In this document: in pieces, positions 1 to 6,775 of the stretch
Position numbering within the stretch: position 1 is the stretch's first letter
Layout: every line of letters starts with the position of its first letter
Assembly: GCA_016763095.1 (NCBI GenBank)
Contig: JAESUK010000225.1
Location: 1 to 14,730 of the forward strand
DNA: 14,730 bases
Source: Alphaproteobacteria bacterium
GTDB taxonomy: Bacteria > Pseudomonadota > Alphaproteobacteria > Micavibrionales > Micavibrionaceae
Direction of reading: 5' to 3'
Program-made: the position numbers and the translations under genes
The notes under the pieces: model-generated
Database searches by the model: none
Told to the model about the DNA's origin: nothing
Seen by the model: the letters and a program-made list of their open reading frames with translations, nothing else

Positions 1-96
1 GATCAGCCAGAATTCCAAAGCGGAGACTATACAATTCACTGGCTAGAACAGCAGCTTGAGAAAAAAGCCAAAGCTGCAGAAGAAGCGGCTGCTTAA
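1..96 (+). CDS. accC: Biotin carboxylase subunit of acetyl-CoA carboxylase, C-terminal fragment
   Basis: Only the last 31 codons and the TAA stop are present; the gene begins outside the window. The fragment contains FQSGDYTIHWLEQQL, which resembles the conserved AccC C-terminus (family pattern F..G.Y.IHWLE), followed by a Lys/Ala/Glu-rich tail. AccC carboxylates biotin on AccB in an ATP-dependent reaction, the first half-step of malonyl-CoA synthesis in the cytoplasm. Identification rests on this short motif and on context: as I recall, accB-accC is commonly followed by aat in Alphaproteobacteria, and aat lies one gene downstream here. The Ala/Glu tail is a little longer than the usual ending. 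Confidence 0.8.
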   Translation, partial: DQPEFQSGDYTIHWLEQQLEKKAKAAEEAAA

Positions 97-136
97 GCAA
101 CACACTCTCTAACCTCAAGTTATCTCTATATTTTTC

Positions 137-166
137 TTGATTCTTTAGTGTATATTATGTTAATAA
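137..166 (+). promoter_or_regulatory. Possible sigma70-like promoter for the sulfotransferase gene
   Basis: TTGATT (137-142) lies 18 bases before TAATAA (161-166) in an AT-rich gap between accC and the next gene. The start codon is at 212. Both boxes are imperfect matches and AT-rich DNA gives such matches often. I see no convincing terminator hairpin after accC, so read-through from accC is equally possible. Confidence 0.25.
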
Positions 167-211
167 ATATATCACTTAAGGATACCGCCATTATGTAGAG
201 GAGCACGTAAA

Positions 212-1207
212 ATGTCAGAACGTCATCACAATTTAAGTTTTGCTGAATCTACAATGCATATTCTTAGCCCTTATGAGCTGAAGAAACCACTCCTCCAGAA
301 AAACACCACTTTGATCTTAATTCACCCACCAAAAACAGCAGGAACAAATCTGTCTTTTTACATGACGGCACTAAGTAAAATAAATACTGACTTTAACGTT
401 AAACGCCTAGCTGTTCCAAGAGTTACAAATCAATCTCCTAACTTAATATACCAAGACTGGAAAGGGGGATTAAAGGGCGCGGAAGATATCTTATCTAAGA
501 ACCCAAATGCCTTGAACGATTTTTCTTTCTTAAGCGGACATATGCCCGTTGGTTTAGATTCCATGATGAATGCACCATGCAAATACATTGGTTTAGTGAG
601 AGATCCTGTTCAAAGGGAAATCTCATCTTTAAATTTTGACTACCAGCGTGCCTACATTTCAAAAGAAGAAGCGAGTGAATATCTAAAGCTAACGATGATC
701 GATAATCCTCAAACACGCATGTTTGCAGGACCTGCACATTTTCAAGGGGATTGCACAGAGAAAACATTAGAACGAGCCATCGAGAATATCGAAAATAATT
801 TTTTATTCATAGCGCCAGCCTTTGCTTCTTTCGAAGCGGTTCAAACATTAGCAGCAATTTACAATCAAGGTGCCGTCGCCCTCTCAAAATCACAAGTAAC
901 AGGCATTAAGCTTATAGAAACACCCTCAGATGAATTACATGGTTTCTTGTCTAAAAAACATAGCTTAGATGTTAAACTTTACGAGTATGTAAAAACATAC
1001 TGGAATAATTGGAAAAATGAGAATGTCTCTGGCACGGTAGAATTACAAAACACAGACTCCGTTCTGGCACTAACACCGCAATTTGCAACAACAAAAGAGC
1101 CTGAAATAATGACGGTGAATGCCATACAGGACTATAATCACCGTACAAAGGATCAACTGCTAGTAGCTGTAAGCCAACAATCTGATGTTAAATTAATACA
1201 TCCATAA
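212..1207 (+). CDS. P-loop sulfotransferase-like protein
   Basis: 331 residues. The N-terminal third has HPPKTAGTNLS (38-48), matching the 5'-phosphosulfate-binding loop of PAPS-dependent sulfotransferases, with K41 as the expected catalytic or binding lysine. A second motif, YIGLVRDPVQREISS (125-139), fits the 3'-phosphate-binding site, with R130 and S138 as likely ligands. SGHMPVGL (108-115) between them is typical of the sulfotransferase family 2 / heparan-sulfate 2-O type. No signal peptide or membrane segment is visible, so it is probably cytoplasmic. The start is supported by AGAGGAG (197-203), 8 bases before ATG. The acceptor cannot be deduced; a polysaccharide or lipid headgroup is plausible for this family. 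It sits between accC and aat, with no functional link apparent. The C-terminal third (from about residue 230) has no motif I recognise. Confidence 0.75.
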   Translation: MSERHHNLSFAESTMHILSPYELKKPLLQKNTTLILIHPPKTAGTNLSFYMTALSKINTDFNVKRLAVPRVTNQSPNLIYQDWKGGLKGAEDILSKNPNALNDFSFLSGHMPVGLDSMMNAPCKYIGLVRDPVQREISSLNFDYQRAYISKEEASEYLKLTMIDNPQTRMFAGPAHFQGDCTEKTLERAIENIENNFLFIAPAFASFEAVQTLAAIYNQGAVALSKSQVTGIKLIETPSDELHGFLSKKHSLDVKLYEYVKTYWNNWKNENVSGTVELQNTDSVLALTPQFATTKEPEIMTVNAIQDYNHRTKDQLLVAVSQQSDVKLIHP

Positions 1208-1272
1208 GGATAGTCAGATATATTTACAATCTCTGCATGACAGCAATTCCCTTTTCGCGGTAGAGTACCGCC

Positions 1273-1938
1273 ATGACATCCGAACTTAACATCACACCTG
1301 AAGCTCTTCTCAATATTTATCGCCAAGGATGTTTTCCAATGGCCGATTCTGCCACAGATGACGCATTCTATATTGTCGAGCCAAAAGTCAGGGGCATGAT
1401 CCCCATCAAAGACTTTCACATTTCTAAATCTTTGGTGAAGACCCTCAAAAAAGATGATTTTGACATTAAGTTTAATGAAAACTTTGAAGATGTTATCAAT
1501 GCCTGCCAAGCCAGAACCAAGGCAAAATCAGGTGAAACAGAGACATGGATCAACGACACTATAAAATCCCTATTCATAGAACTACACAAGCAGGGGCACG
1601 CCTACTGCATAGAGGTTTGGCGCGATGACGTATTAATCGGAGGGTTATACGGTTTAGCACTTGGCAATGTCTTTTGTGGAGAAAGCATGTTCAGTCATGC
1701 CTCAAACGGCAGTAAAATAGCCCTTGTCTTTCTTTCTGCAATTTTGGATGCCACAGGGTTCGAGCTTCTTGATGCTCAATTTATGAACGACCACCTACTC
1801 CAATTCGGCGCATATGAAATGCCCCAAGCTGATTATTTGGAACATATTCTAAAAAACAAAGACAAAAAAAATACCCTCAACACCATTGAGGGCGACATCG
1901 TCTATGAACTACTAGCAAGCTACCTAAAAAACCGATAG
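1273..1938 (+). CDS. aat: Leucyl/phenylalanyl-tRNA--protein transferase
   Basis: 221 residues, close to the usual 200-240. Aat moves Leu or Phe from aminoacyl-tRNA onto the N-terminus of proteins beginning with Arg or Lys, marking them for ClpS/ClpAP degradation in the cytoplasm. Family signatures appear in order: LLNIYRQGCFPMAD (12-25), RGMIPI near 40, FEDVINACQA near 76, TWIND near 91, then GGLYGLALGNVFCGESMFS, and LLDAQFMNDHLLQFGA in the C-terminal acetyltransferase-like fold. The usual W of the FPW motif is M here. TAGAG (1261-1265), 7 bases before ATG, is a weak ribosome site. The gene converges on the DUF2155 gene with only 16 bases between stop codons, and its own 3' end contains a terminator-like hairpin that reads on the minus strand. 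Confidence 0.93.
   Translation: MTSELNITPEALLNIYRQGCFPMADSATDDAFYIVEPKVRGMIPIKDFHISKSLVKTLKKDDFDIKFNENFEDVINACQARTKAKSGETETWINDTIKSLFIELHKQGHAYCIEVWRDDVLIGGLYGLALGNVFCGESMFSHASNGSKIALVFLSAILDATGFELLDAQFMNDHLLQFGAYEMPQADYLEHILKNKDKKNTLNTIEGDIVYELLASYLKNR
1864..1892 (-). terminator. Intrinsic terminator for the NDUFA12-mlaD-DUF2155 group, inside aat
   Basis: Read on the minus strand, CCCTCAA (1892-1886), a five-base loop, and TTGAGGG (1880-1874) form a perfect 7-bp stem. TA and then eight T residues (1871-1864) follow directly. This is the canonical Rho-independent layout, about 65-90 bases past the DUF2155 stop codon. On the plus strand the A-tract precedes the stem, so it would not terminate aat in the same way. 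The element lies wholly within aat codons. Confidence 0.8.
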
Positions 1939-1954
1939 GGAAGAAAACGAAATA

Positions 1955-2527
1955 TTAATAGTCTCCAACGCTACTGTCTAACCCCTCTAGCATAGAGTCA
2001 AATGAAGATTTTGCATCTGGACTCTCATGAATATCGTCTTCTGACACGGATTTATCACTTTGCTCTTCAATAATTTTTGGCTCATCTCCGATACAATCAA
2101 GCAACCAAACATCATAAATCGGATGATCCATCGCCGACAAAGACGGAGAAGACCCAAACATCCATCCACTAAACACCCATTCGGATGCGTCTTGCTTAGG
2201 ACGCTTTTCCCAAACTTGTACAAAAGCTGCAGAATCTACTTTATCAATCGCCGCAGGCTTACGACACGCCTGAACTTTCATATAAATATTACCAAACTTA
2301 GCAGGCTTTCCAACTTTTACTTTAAATGTTGTGGCTTGCGCCGTAATTTTATCCAGCGCACGTAACTCTGCCTCTGGATAATCATACCAAGTGATAGATT
2401 TATCTTCTGTGATTTCGGAAATGCCTTCAGAAGCAATAGATGCTTCTTGCTCTACCACTTGCGCATACGATCCCCCTATGCCAAAGCATAAAAAACCTGC
2501 AACAATAAATGGAAGTGCCTTAACCAA
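1955..2527 (-). CDS. DUF2155 domain-containing exported protein
   Basis: 190 residues. The N-terminus is a signal peptide (hydrophobic stretch about 4-20, likely cut near SYA-Q at 22-23), so the protein is exported. The DUF2155 core runs from ALDKITAQATTFKVKVG (about residue 55) through FGNIYMKVQACR to VFSGWMFGSSPSLSAMDHPIYDVWLLDC (quoted here only as landmarks WMFGSSP and HPIYDVWLLDC). It has the two conserved cysteines of that family. The acidic Ser/Asp-rich tail after about residue 148 is probably disordered. The start is TTG: an in-frame TAA lies a few codons upstream, no ATG is available, and AAAGAG sits 8 bases ahead. The mlaD stop is 5 bases upstream, so translation is likely coupled. 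The family's molecular role is unknown; the signal peptide and link with MlaD suggest an envelope job. Confidence 0.85.
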   Translation of the reverse strand: MVKALPFIVAGFLCFGIGGSYAQVVEQEASIASEGISEITEDKSITWYDYPEAELRALDKITAQATTFKVKVGKPAKFGNIYMKVQACRKPAAIDKVDSAAFVQVWEKRPKQDASEWVFSGWMFGSSPSLSAMDHPIYDVWLLDCIGDEPKIIEEQSDKSVSEDDIHESPDAKSSFDSMLEGLDSSVGDY

Positions 2528-2532
2528 AATAC

Positions 2533-2985
2533 TTACTCTTTATCATCTTTCATAGAGAAAATGAACTGACCAAGAAGCTGTTCAAGGTTTTGTGGCGCTT
2601 GTGTAAATTCAATACGACCACCTTCTTTCACGGCATCTTCCGATGCACCAGGCTCAAGCAACATAAAGCGCCCGCCAAGCAAACCCTCGCTTGAAATAAG
2701 CGCCGCAGTATCGTCAGGAATAAAGATATCAGATTCAATGCCCATACCTACACGAGCAAGGTATGTATCTTCGCGAAGATCAATGGTTGCAACCGACCCT
2801 ATTCGAACACCACTAATTTGAACCTCGTCTCCAACTTGAAGCCCACCAATACCAGAAAAATCAGCATAGATCATATATCCGTCACCCGTGGAAATATTAC
2901 CCACCTTGGCGCTAAATGATAAAAATCCAATGGCAACAACAATAACGATTGCGCCCAACAATGTTTCAAAACCACTTCTTTTCAT
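2533..2985 (-). CDS. mlaD: MlaD, MCE-domain lipid-transport protein
   Basis: 150 residues, the usual short MlaD length. One N-terminal membrane anchor (about 8-25, ETLLGAIVIVVAIGFLSF) is followed by a single MCE domain (about 37-115). Its conserved elements are Y.DF..IGGL..GD.V.ISGV.IG.V and the later ALISSEGLLGGRFMLLEPG. After this comes a short C-terminal helix, NLEQLLGQFIF. MlaD forms a hexameric ring on the inner membrane with MlaFEB. It carries phospholipid between inner membrane and periplasmic MlaC to keep the outer membrane asymmetric. AAGAAGG on the minus strand (2999-2993) stands 7 bases before ATG. The other mla genes are not in the window. It lies between the NDUFA12 gene (84 bases upstream) and the DUF2155 gene (5 bases downstream), an arrangement I recall from other Alphaproteobacteria. 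Confidence 0.92.
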   Translation of the reverse strand: MKRSGFETLLGAIVIVVAIGFLSFSAKVGNISTGDGYMIYADFSGIGGLQVGDEVQISGVRIGSVATIDLREDTYLARVGMGIESDIFIPDDTAALISSEGLLGGRFMLLEPGASEDAVKEGGRIEFTQAPQNLEQLLGQFIFSMKDDKE

Positions 2986-3069
2986 GTCTAAACCTTCTTC
3001 AATAAATATCTATTTACGTCTTATTATTATTTTAGTTTCAATTTTTGCACAAAGGCAAACTGGTAAAAC

Positions 3070-3459
3070 TTAGGGTGTCCAAGCCTCATAATCGCCTGTT
3101 GCCTTATCACGCTTCCCACCTGCAAGCTCATGTCCCTTCGGACGATAAGATTGATCTGTACCTGTCATATTCGCTTTATGTGGTTTTTGCCACTTACGGC
3201 GAAAAGATGGCGTAGCCTTATCTGGAAATATATCTGTTTGGTGATGCAACCATCCATGCCACTCTGGTGGCACTGCGGAAGCATCGGGTGTTTCTTTGTA
3301 CATCACCCAACGGCGTGTGTGATTATACCCTTTTCGTGCAGGAGCTTGAAAATATTTATTCCCAAACGGATCATTTCCAATACACTTGGCACGACTAAAA
3401 AGTGTCACCATGTGAATATGGACTGGCGATAAGTGGCTAAATAGGCTAAAAAAACCCAT
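3070..3459 (-). CDS. NADH:ubiquinone oxidoreductase accessory subunit, NDUFA12 (B17.2) family
   Basis: 129 residues. Family hallmarks are FGNKYFQAP (about 32-40), TRRWVMYK (48-55), ASAVPPEWHGWLHH (60-73), WQKPH (89-93), TGT.QSYRP, and the closing ATGDYEAWTP. In mitochondria the homologous subunit is a peripheral accessory part of complex I. Alphaproteobacteria carry a bacterial form, which makes this a good taxonomic marker. No signal peptide or membrane helix is visible, so it should sit on the cytoplasmic side of complex I. The ATG is preceded by AGGA 7 bases upstream (minus strand, about 3470-3467). It is the first gene of a leftward group with mlaD and DUF2155 and is divergent from trpB across a 73-base gap that must hold promoters for both directions. 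I could not pick these out with confidence. Confidence 0.92.
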   Translation of the reverse strand: MGFFSLFSHLSPVHIHMVTLFSRAKCIGNDPFGNKYFQAPARKGYNHTRRWVMYKETPDASAVPPEWHGWLHHQTDIFPDKATPSFRRKWQKPHKANMTGTDQSYRPKGHELAGGKRDKATGDYEAWTP

Positions 3460-3532
3460 GAATAATTCCTAATGGTTAGAATTTCATATAATTCATACTT
3501 TGATACGATAAAACAGGCGGTATAACAAGGCA

Positions 3533-4774
3533 ATGGTGAAAGAAACAAATCCACACACTTCGAGTTCTCAAACATCGGGACAAGATTACACAGCTCCTGA
3601 CAATAACGGACATTTCGGACCTTATGGCGGGCGCTTTGTCGCCGAAACATTAATGCCATTGGTGCTTGAGGTTGAAGAACACTGGAACAAAGCCAAAAAT
3701 GGCCCTCAATTTTGGAAAGATTTTGACCTTCTTGCCAAGGATTATATTGGTCGCCCTTCCCCGCTTTATTTTGCCAAGGAAACAACAAAAGATTTGGGTG
3801 GAGCAAAAGTTTACTTCAAACGTGATGAGCTTAATCACACAGGCGCTCACAAAATCAATCACTGTATCGGACAAATTCTACTTGCCAAACGCATGGGGAA
3901 AACAAAGATCATCGCGGAAACGGGCGCTGGGCAACATGGCGTTGCAACCGCAACTGTATGCGCATTGTTCAAAATGCCCTGTATCGTGTTTATGGGCGCA
4001 GAAGATATTGAACGTTAAAAACCAAATGTCTTCCGCATGAAATTACTTGGCGCAGAGATTGTGCCTGTAACCTCTGGCTCAGGCACACTCAAAGATGCCA
4101 TGAACGAAGCCTTGCGTCACTGGGTTGCCCATGTCCATGATACATTTTATATCATCGGCACCGTGGCTGGTCCTCACCCTTACCCAGAAATGGTACGCGA
4201 CTTTCAATCTGTCATAGGGACAGAGGCCAAAGCACAGCTCATGGAAAAAGAAGGACGCTTACCGGATTCTCTCGTTGCATGTATCGGTGGTGGATCAAAC
4301 GCAATGGGACTGTTCTATCCATTTATCAATGATGGCGTTGAACTTTATGGCGTTGAAGCTGGTGGCTACGGTGTGGACACAGACAAACACGCTGCAAGTA
4401 TCACAGGTGGAAAATCTGGCATTCTCCACGGCATGAAAAGTTATTACCTTCAAGACGAAGACGGGCAAATCCAAGAAGCACATTCAATTTCTGCGGGTCT
4501 TGATTACCCGGGAATTGGTCCTGAACACGCATGGTTAAACGATCTTGGGCTTGTGAATTATGTGTCCGTTACCGATGCCGAAGCTTTGGAAGCTTTTCAA
4601 TATCTCTCTCGTATGGAAGGTATAATTCCTGCGCTTGAGCCCTCCCATGCCTTCGCGCATGTGCAAAAACTCGCCCCAACATTACCAAAAGATCACATTA
4701 TCATCATGAATTTATGTGGACGAGGCGATAAAGACATCTTCACAGTGGCTGAAAAACTAGGGGTAGAAATCTAA
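3533..4774 (+). pseudogene. trpB: Tryptophan synthase beta chain, interrupted by an in-frame TAA
   Basis: One continuous frame of 413 residues if the stop at 4016-4018 is read through. TrpB joins indole, passed from TrpA, to serine in a PLP reaction. The first 161 residues contain the PLP lysine motif HTGAHKINH (K107) and ETGAGQHG with the catalytic glutamate. The second part (from Met at 4037) contains the phosphate loop CIGGGSNAMG, PGIGPEHAWL, EPSHAFAH and CGRGDKDIF. The stop falls in GAEDIER-stop-KPNVFRMKLLGAE, where the family normally has Gln, so one CAA-to-TAA change explains it. No other damage is seen. As written, it cannot make a working enzyme unless the stop is suppressed. AAGG (3527-3530) is only 2 bases from the ATG; GTG at 3536 is better spaced. 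trpF, a common upstream neighbour, is absent. Sequence error is a real alternative. Confidence 0.95.
4016..4018 (+). other. Premature TAA codon in trpB
   Basis: The codon after ...EDIER is TAA and the same frame resumes immediately with KPNVFRMKLLGAE. The family consensus here is ERQK.NVFRMKLLGA, so TAA replaces a Gln codon, and CAA is one base away. The frame is unchanged on both sides, which excludes an indel. Confidence 0.93.
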
Positions 4775-5244
4775 TGTCAGATTACGAAATAAAAGCAGGT
4801 CTTGCTGAGATTGATACCTTCAATATCGTGGGAATTACCATCATCACCGATAATCAAAAAGGCGCGGAAGAAATCAACGCACTCTGGGAAAAGTTCTTCC
4901 AAGATCAAGTTGGACAGAACGTTCCCAACAAAGAAAATGATGTGATCTATGCTGTGTATTCCGATTATGAGGGCGACCATGAAAAACCATATCGCCTTAC
5001 AATAGGCTATCGCGTTAATGGTGATGAAACGCCAGATCATCTACACCGCGTTTCAGTCGAAGACCAGCCTTACGCCGTTATGAGTGCAACAGGAAAGCAA
5101 CCCAGCGCCCTTATTGAAACTTGGAAAGCGATTTGGTCATCTGATCTTGACCGCACATACACAACAGATTTTGAGCTTTATGGACCTCGTTTTTTTGAAG
5201 ATGGCGTCAATGAAGTGATCGTACATATCGGAGTAAATACATAA
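4774..5244 (+). CDS. GyrI-like / AraC-type effector-binding domain protein (stand-alone)
   Basis: 156 residues. The whole protein looks like one GyrI-like or integron-associated effector-binding domain. It starts with a strand carrying IDTFNIVGITIITDN (about 13-27), continues through a helix with EINALWEKFFQDQ, a YAVYSDYEGDH segment, YRLTIGYRV, a Pro-rich turn, and a final strand with FELYGPRFF near 130-140. Such domains bind small hydrophobic or cationic ligands. There is no helix-turn-helix part, so it is not a complete AraC or MerR regulator. Its ATG overlaps the trpB stop and its stop overlaps the trpA ATG, both as TAATG. AGGGG (4759-4763) lies 10 bases before its start. Translation is therefore probably coupled across all three genes. 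A role in sensing or carrying indole or tryptophan would be inference only. Confidence 0.75.
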   Translation: MSDYEIKAGLAEIDTFNIVGITIITDNQKGAEEINALWEKFFQDQVGQNVPNKENDVIYAVYSDYEGDHEKPYRLTIGYRVNGDETPDHLHRVSVEDQPYAVMSATGKQPSALIETWKAIWSSDLDRTYTTDFELYGPRFFEDGVNEVIVHIGVNT

Positions 5245-6038
5245 TGTCTCGCATTTCCACCACATTTGAAAAACTAACGTCTGAAAACCGCAAAGGCTTG
5301 ATCACCTTTATTATGGGCGGTGATCCAGACTTTAATTCCTCTATTGAAATTCTCAAGTCTATGCCTGCGGCTGGGGCAGACATCATTGAAATCGGTATGC
5401 CGTTCAGTGATCCCGTAGCAGATGGTGAAATCATTCAACGCGCGGGACTTCGTGCCCTTGCCTCTGGAATGACCCTCAAGAAAATTTTGGAAATGGTACG
5501 CCTTTTCCGTAAAGACAACCAAGAGACACCAATTGTTTTAATGGGCTACTCAAACCCAATTCATGCCTATACCGAAGAACTCTTTTTTAAAGATGCGGCA
5601 ACAGCAGGTGTAGACGGTGTTTTAATCGTCGACACACCGCCCGAAGAAAGCGCGCTTTTGGTCGAATATGCAAAAAACAACAATATCGATATCATTCGTT
5701 TGGCAACACCAACAACCGACAATCAGCGCATCCATAAAATCACAAATGGCGCAGGTGGGTTCTTATACTATGTTTCTATCGCAGGTGTCACAGGTACAGC
5801 AAGCGCAGACATTACAACGGTAAGCGCACATATCACTGAGCTGAAAAAAGAAACAAACCTTCCTATATCTATCGGATTTGGAATTAAAACACCGAAAGAT
5901 GCAAAAGAAATGTCAACCATCGGAGATGCTGTTGTTGTGGGGTCTGCCCTCATACAAACCATTGAATTTAGTGAAAAAGATCAAGTTATTGAAAAATTAA
6001 GCACACAAATACGTGCGCTATCTGATGCTTTAAAATAG
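5244..6038 (+). CDS. trpA: Tryptophan synthase alpha chain
   Basis: 264 residues, the normal length. TrpA splits indole-3-glycerol phosphate to indole and glyceraldehyde 3-phosphate and passes indole through a tunnel to TrpB. The TIM-barrel motifs are complete: FIMGGDPDF (22-30), ADIIEIGMPFSDPVADG (45-61) with catalytic E49 and D60 at the classic positions, IVLMGYSNPI, the loop region GVDGVLIVDTPPEES, YYVSIAGVTGT, and phosphate-binding GFGIKTP and VVVGSAL. One oddity is GEIIQ after ADG, where most homologues have GP.IQ. Its ATG overlaps the stop of the effector-binding gene (TAATG), and GGAG (5230-5233) is 10 bases upstream. TrpA looks intact, in contrast to trpB. Confidence 0.96.
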   Translation: MSRISTTFEKLTSENRKGLITFIMGGDPDFNSSIEILKSMPAAGADIIEIGMPFSDPVADGEIIQRAGLRALASGMTLKKILEMVRLFRKDNQETPIVLMGYSNPIHAYTEELFFKDAATAGVDGVLIVDTPPEESALLVEYAKNNNIDIIRLATPTTDNQRIHKITNGAGGFLYYVSIAGVTGTASADITTVSAHITELKKETNLPISIGFGIKTPKDAKEMSTIGDAVVVGSALIQTIEFSEKDQVIEKLSTQIRALSDALK

Positions 6039-6113
6039 AGGGTCTTTTCTCTTTACAATATTCTTTCAATAATTTATTAGTCATAACATTAATAATATGA
6101 AAGAACGCCTAAA

Positions 6114-6671
6114 ATGAGCACAAATTCAAATGAAGAGCGTCAAGCAACATTCGCGCAACAAATAACAAATATTCTCTTACAAACATCGAGCGTAAACACG
6201 CAAGATCGCCCTACAGATAATACATTGGCACTCATTCCTCGCGTAATAGATAAACTATTTCACGCATTCACTGATCATGCGTCACGTAAACAAGAAAACG
6301 ATCAATACGAGGCAGGGTGTTTAGGGTACGCAATCCACGACCTACAAGAAACACTCGGATTGACTTCAGATCAGGCCAGAACATATGCCGATCATGTAAT
6401 TGTCACAATAGAAGAGCTTTCCAAAAAAAATGTATGTAAAAATAATCCAGAAACAACCCACGTATTAAACCTGTTAAAAGAACATAAATATACAACTGGA
6501 TATGATCATCCTCTTGGCATAAAAATGGATATAGATTCAGAAAATACAACCACAGTGCAACAGTTAAAAAATATACTGTATTCTCAAATTTTTTCTGATA
6601 TTCACGAAAGCTTAAAAACAGTTAGCCTTTCTAATAAAAAGCACTACAGCAGGGTGAATACGCCTTTATAA
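6114..6671 (+). CDS. Hypothetical protein of unknown family
   Basis: 185 residues that I do not recognise. There is no signal peptide and no transmembrane segment. The sequence is polar and mostly helix-prone: a first amphipathic helix (about 7-24), a His-containing stretch VIDKLFHAFTDHASRK (44-59), a central block EAGCLGYAIHDLQETLGL (about 66-83), then DQARTYADHVIVTIEELSKK. It ends with a less ordered, Asn/Ser/Thr-rich tail. The two cysteines (about 69 and 107) form no obvious metal site. The ribosome site is weak. It lies 75 bases after trpA and 104 bases before accD, where trpA and accD are often closer in related genomes, so it looks like a lineage-specific insertion. Its reading frame is long and fits neighbouring codon use, which supports a real gene. 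Confidence 0.6.
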   Translation: MSTNSNEERQATFAQQITNILLQTSSVNTQDRPTDNTLALIPRVIDKLFHAFTDHASRKQENDQYEAGCLGYAIHDLQETLGLTSDQARTYADHVIVTIEELSKKNVCKNNPETTHVLNLLKEHKYTTGYDHPLGIKMDIDSENTTTVQQLKNILYSQIFSDIHESLKTVSLSNKKHYSRVNTPL

Positions 6672-6706
6672 TTTATAATCATACAACCACCCAAACAACT
6701 TCTGAG

Positions 6707-6735
6707 TTGAAATAAAGCGCCGAGAGAGGTATGCT
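6707..6735 (+). promoter_or_regulatory. Candidate accD promoter
   Basis: TTGAAA (6707-6712) is followed, after exactly 17 bases, by TATGCT (6730-6735). These match the sigma70 -35 box at 5 of 6 positions and the -10 box at 4 of 6. A start near 6742 would leave a leader of about 34 bases before the accD ATG. The -10 box overlaps the right arm of an inverted repeat. Confidence 0.4.
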
Positions 6736-6739
6736 CTCG
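6721..6739. repeat. Inverted repeat overlapping the accD -10 box
   Basis: CGAGAG (6721-6726) and CTCTCG (6734-6739) are perfect 6-bp arms separated by 7 bases. No T-tract follows, so it is not an intrinsic terminator. Its position over the candidate -10 box fits an operator for a dimeric repressor. It could also be a small hairpin if transcription comes from further upstream. Confidence 0.45.
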
Positions 6740-6775
6740 CCATTCGGTGTTTAAATTAGGTAAAAGAGAAATAAT

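Noticed and set aside
110..135. TAAC-5-GTTA hairpin followed by a T-rich stretch as an accC terminator
   Set aside because: The stem has only 4 AT-rich base pairs and the T-tract is interrupted and distant.
2060..2365. Plus-strand frame opposite the DUF2155 gene
   Set aside because: It is Arg-rich with no family match and lies entirely over a recognised gene on the other strand.
4016..4018. Reassignment of TAA to glutamine
   Set aside because: trpA, accC, trpB itself and accD all end in TAA, and no other conserved gene here has an internal TAA. One nonsense change or a base error is simpler.
6041..6060. AGAG/CTCT hairpin after trpA as a terminator
   Set aside because: A 4-bp stem with an 8-base loop is too weak, and no proper T-tract follows.
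6074..6095. TTATTA-N10-TAATAA inverted repeat before the unknown gene
   Set aside because: It is made only of A and T in an AT-rich gap, where such matches arise by chance.
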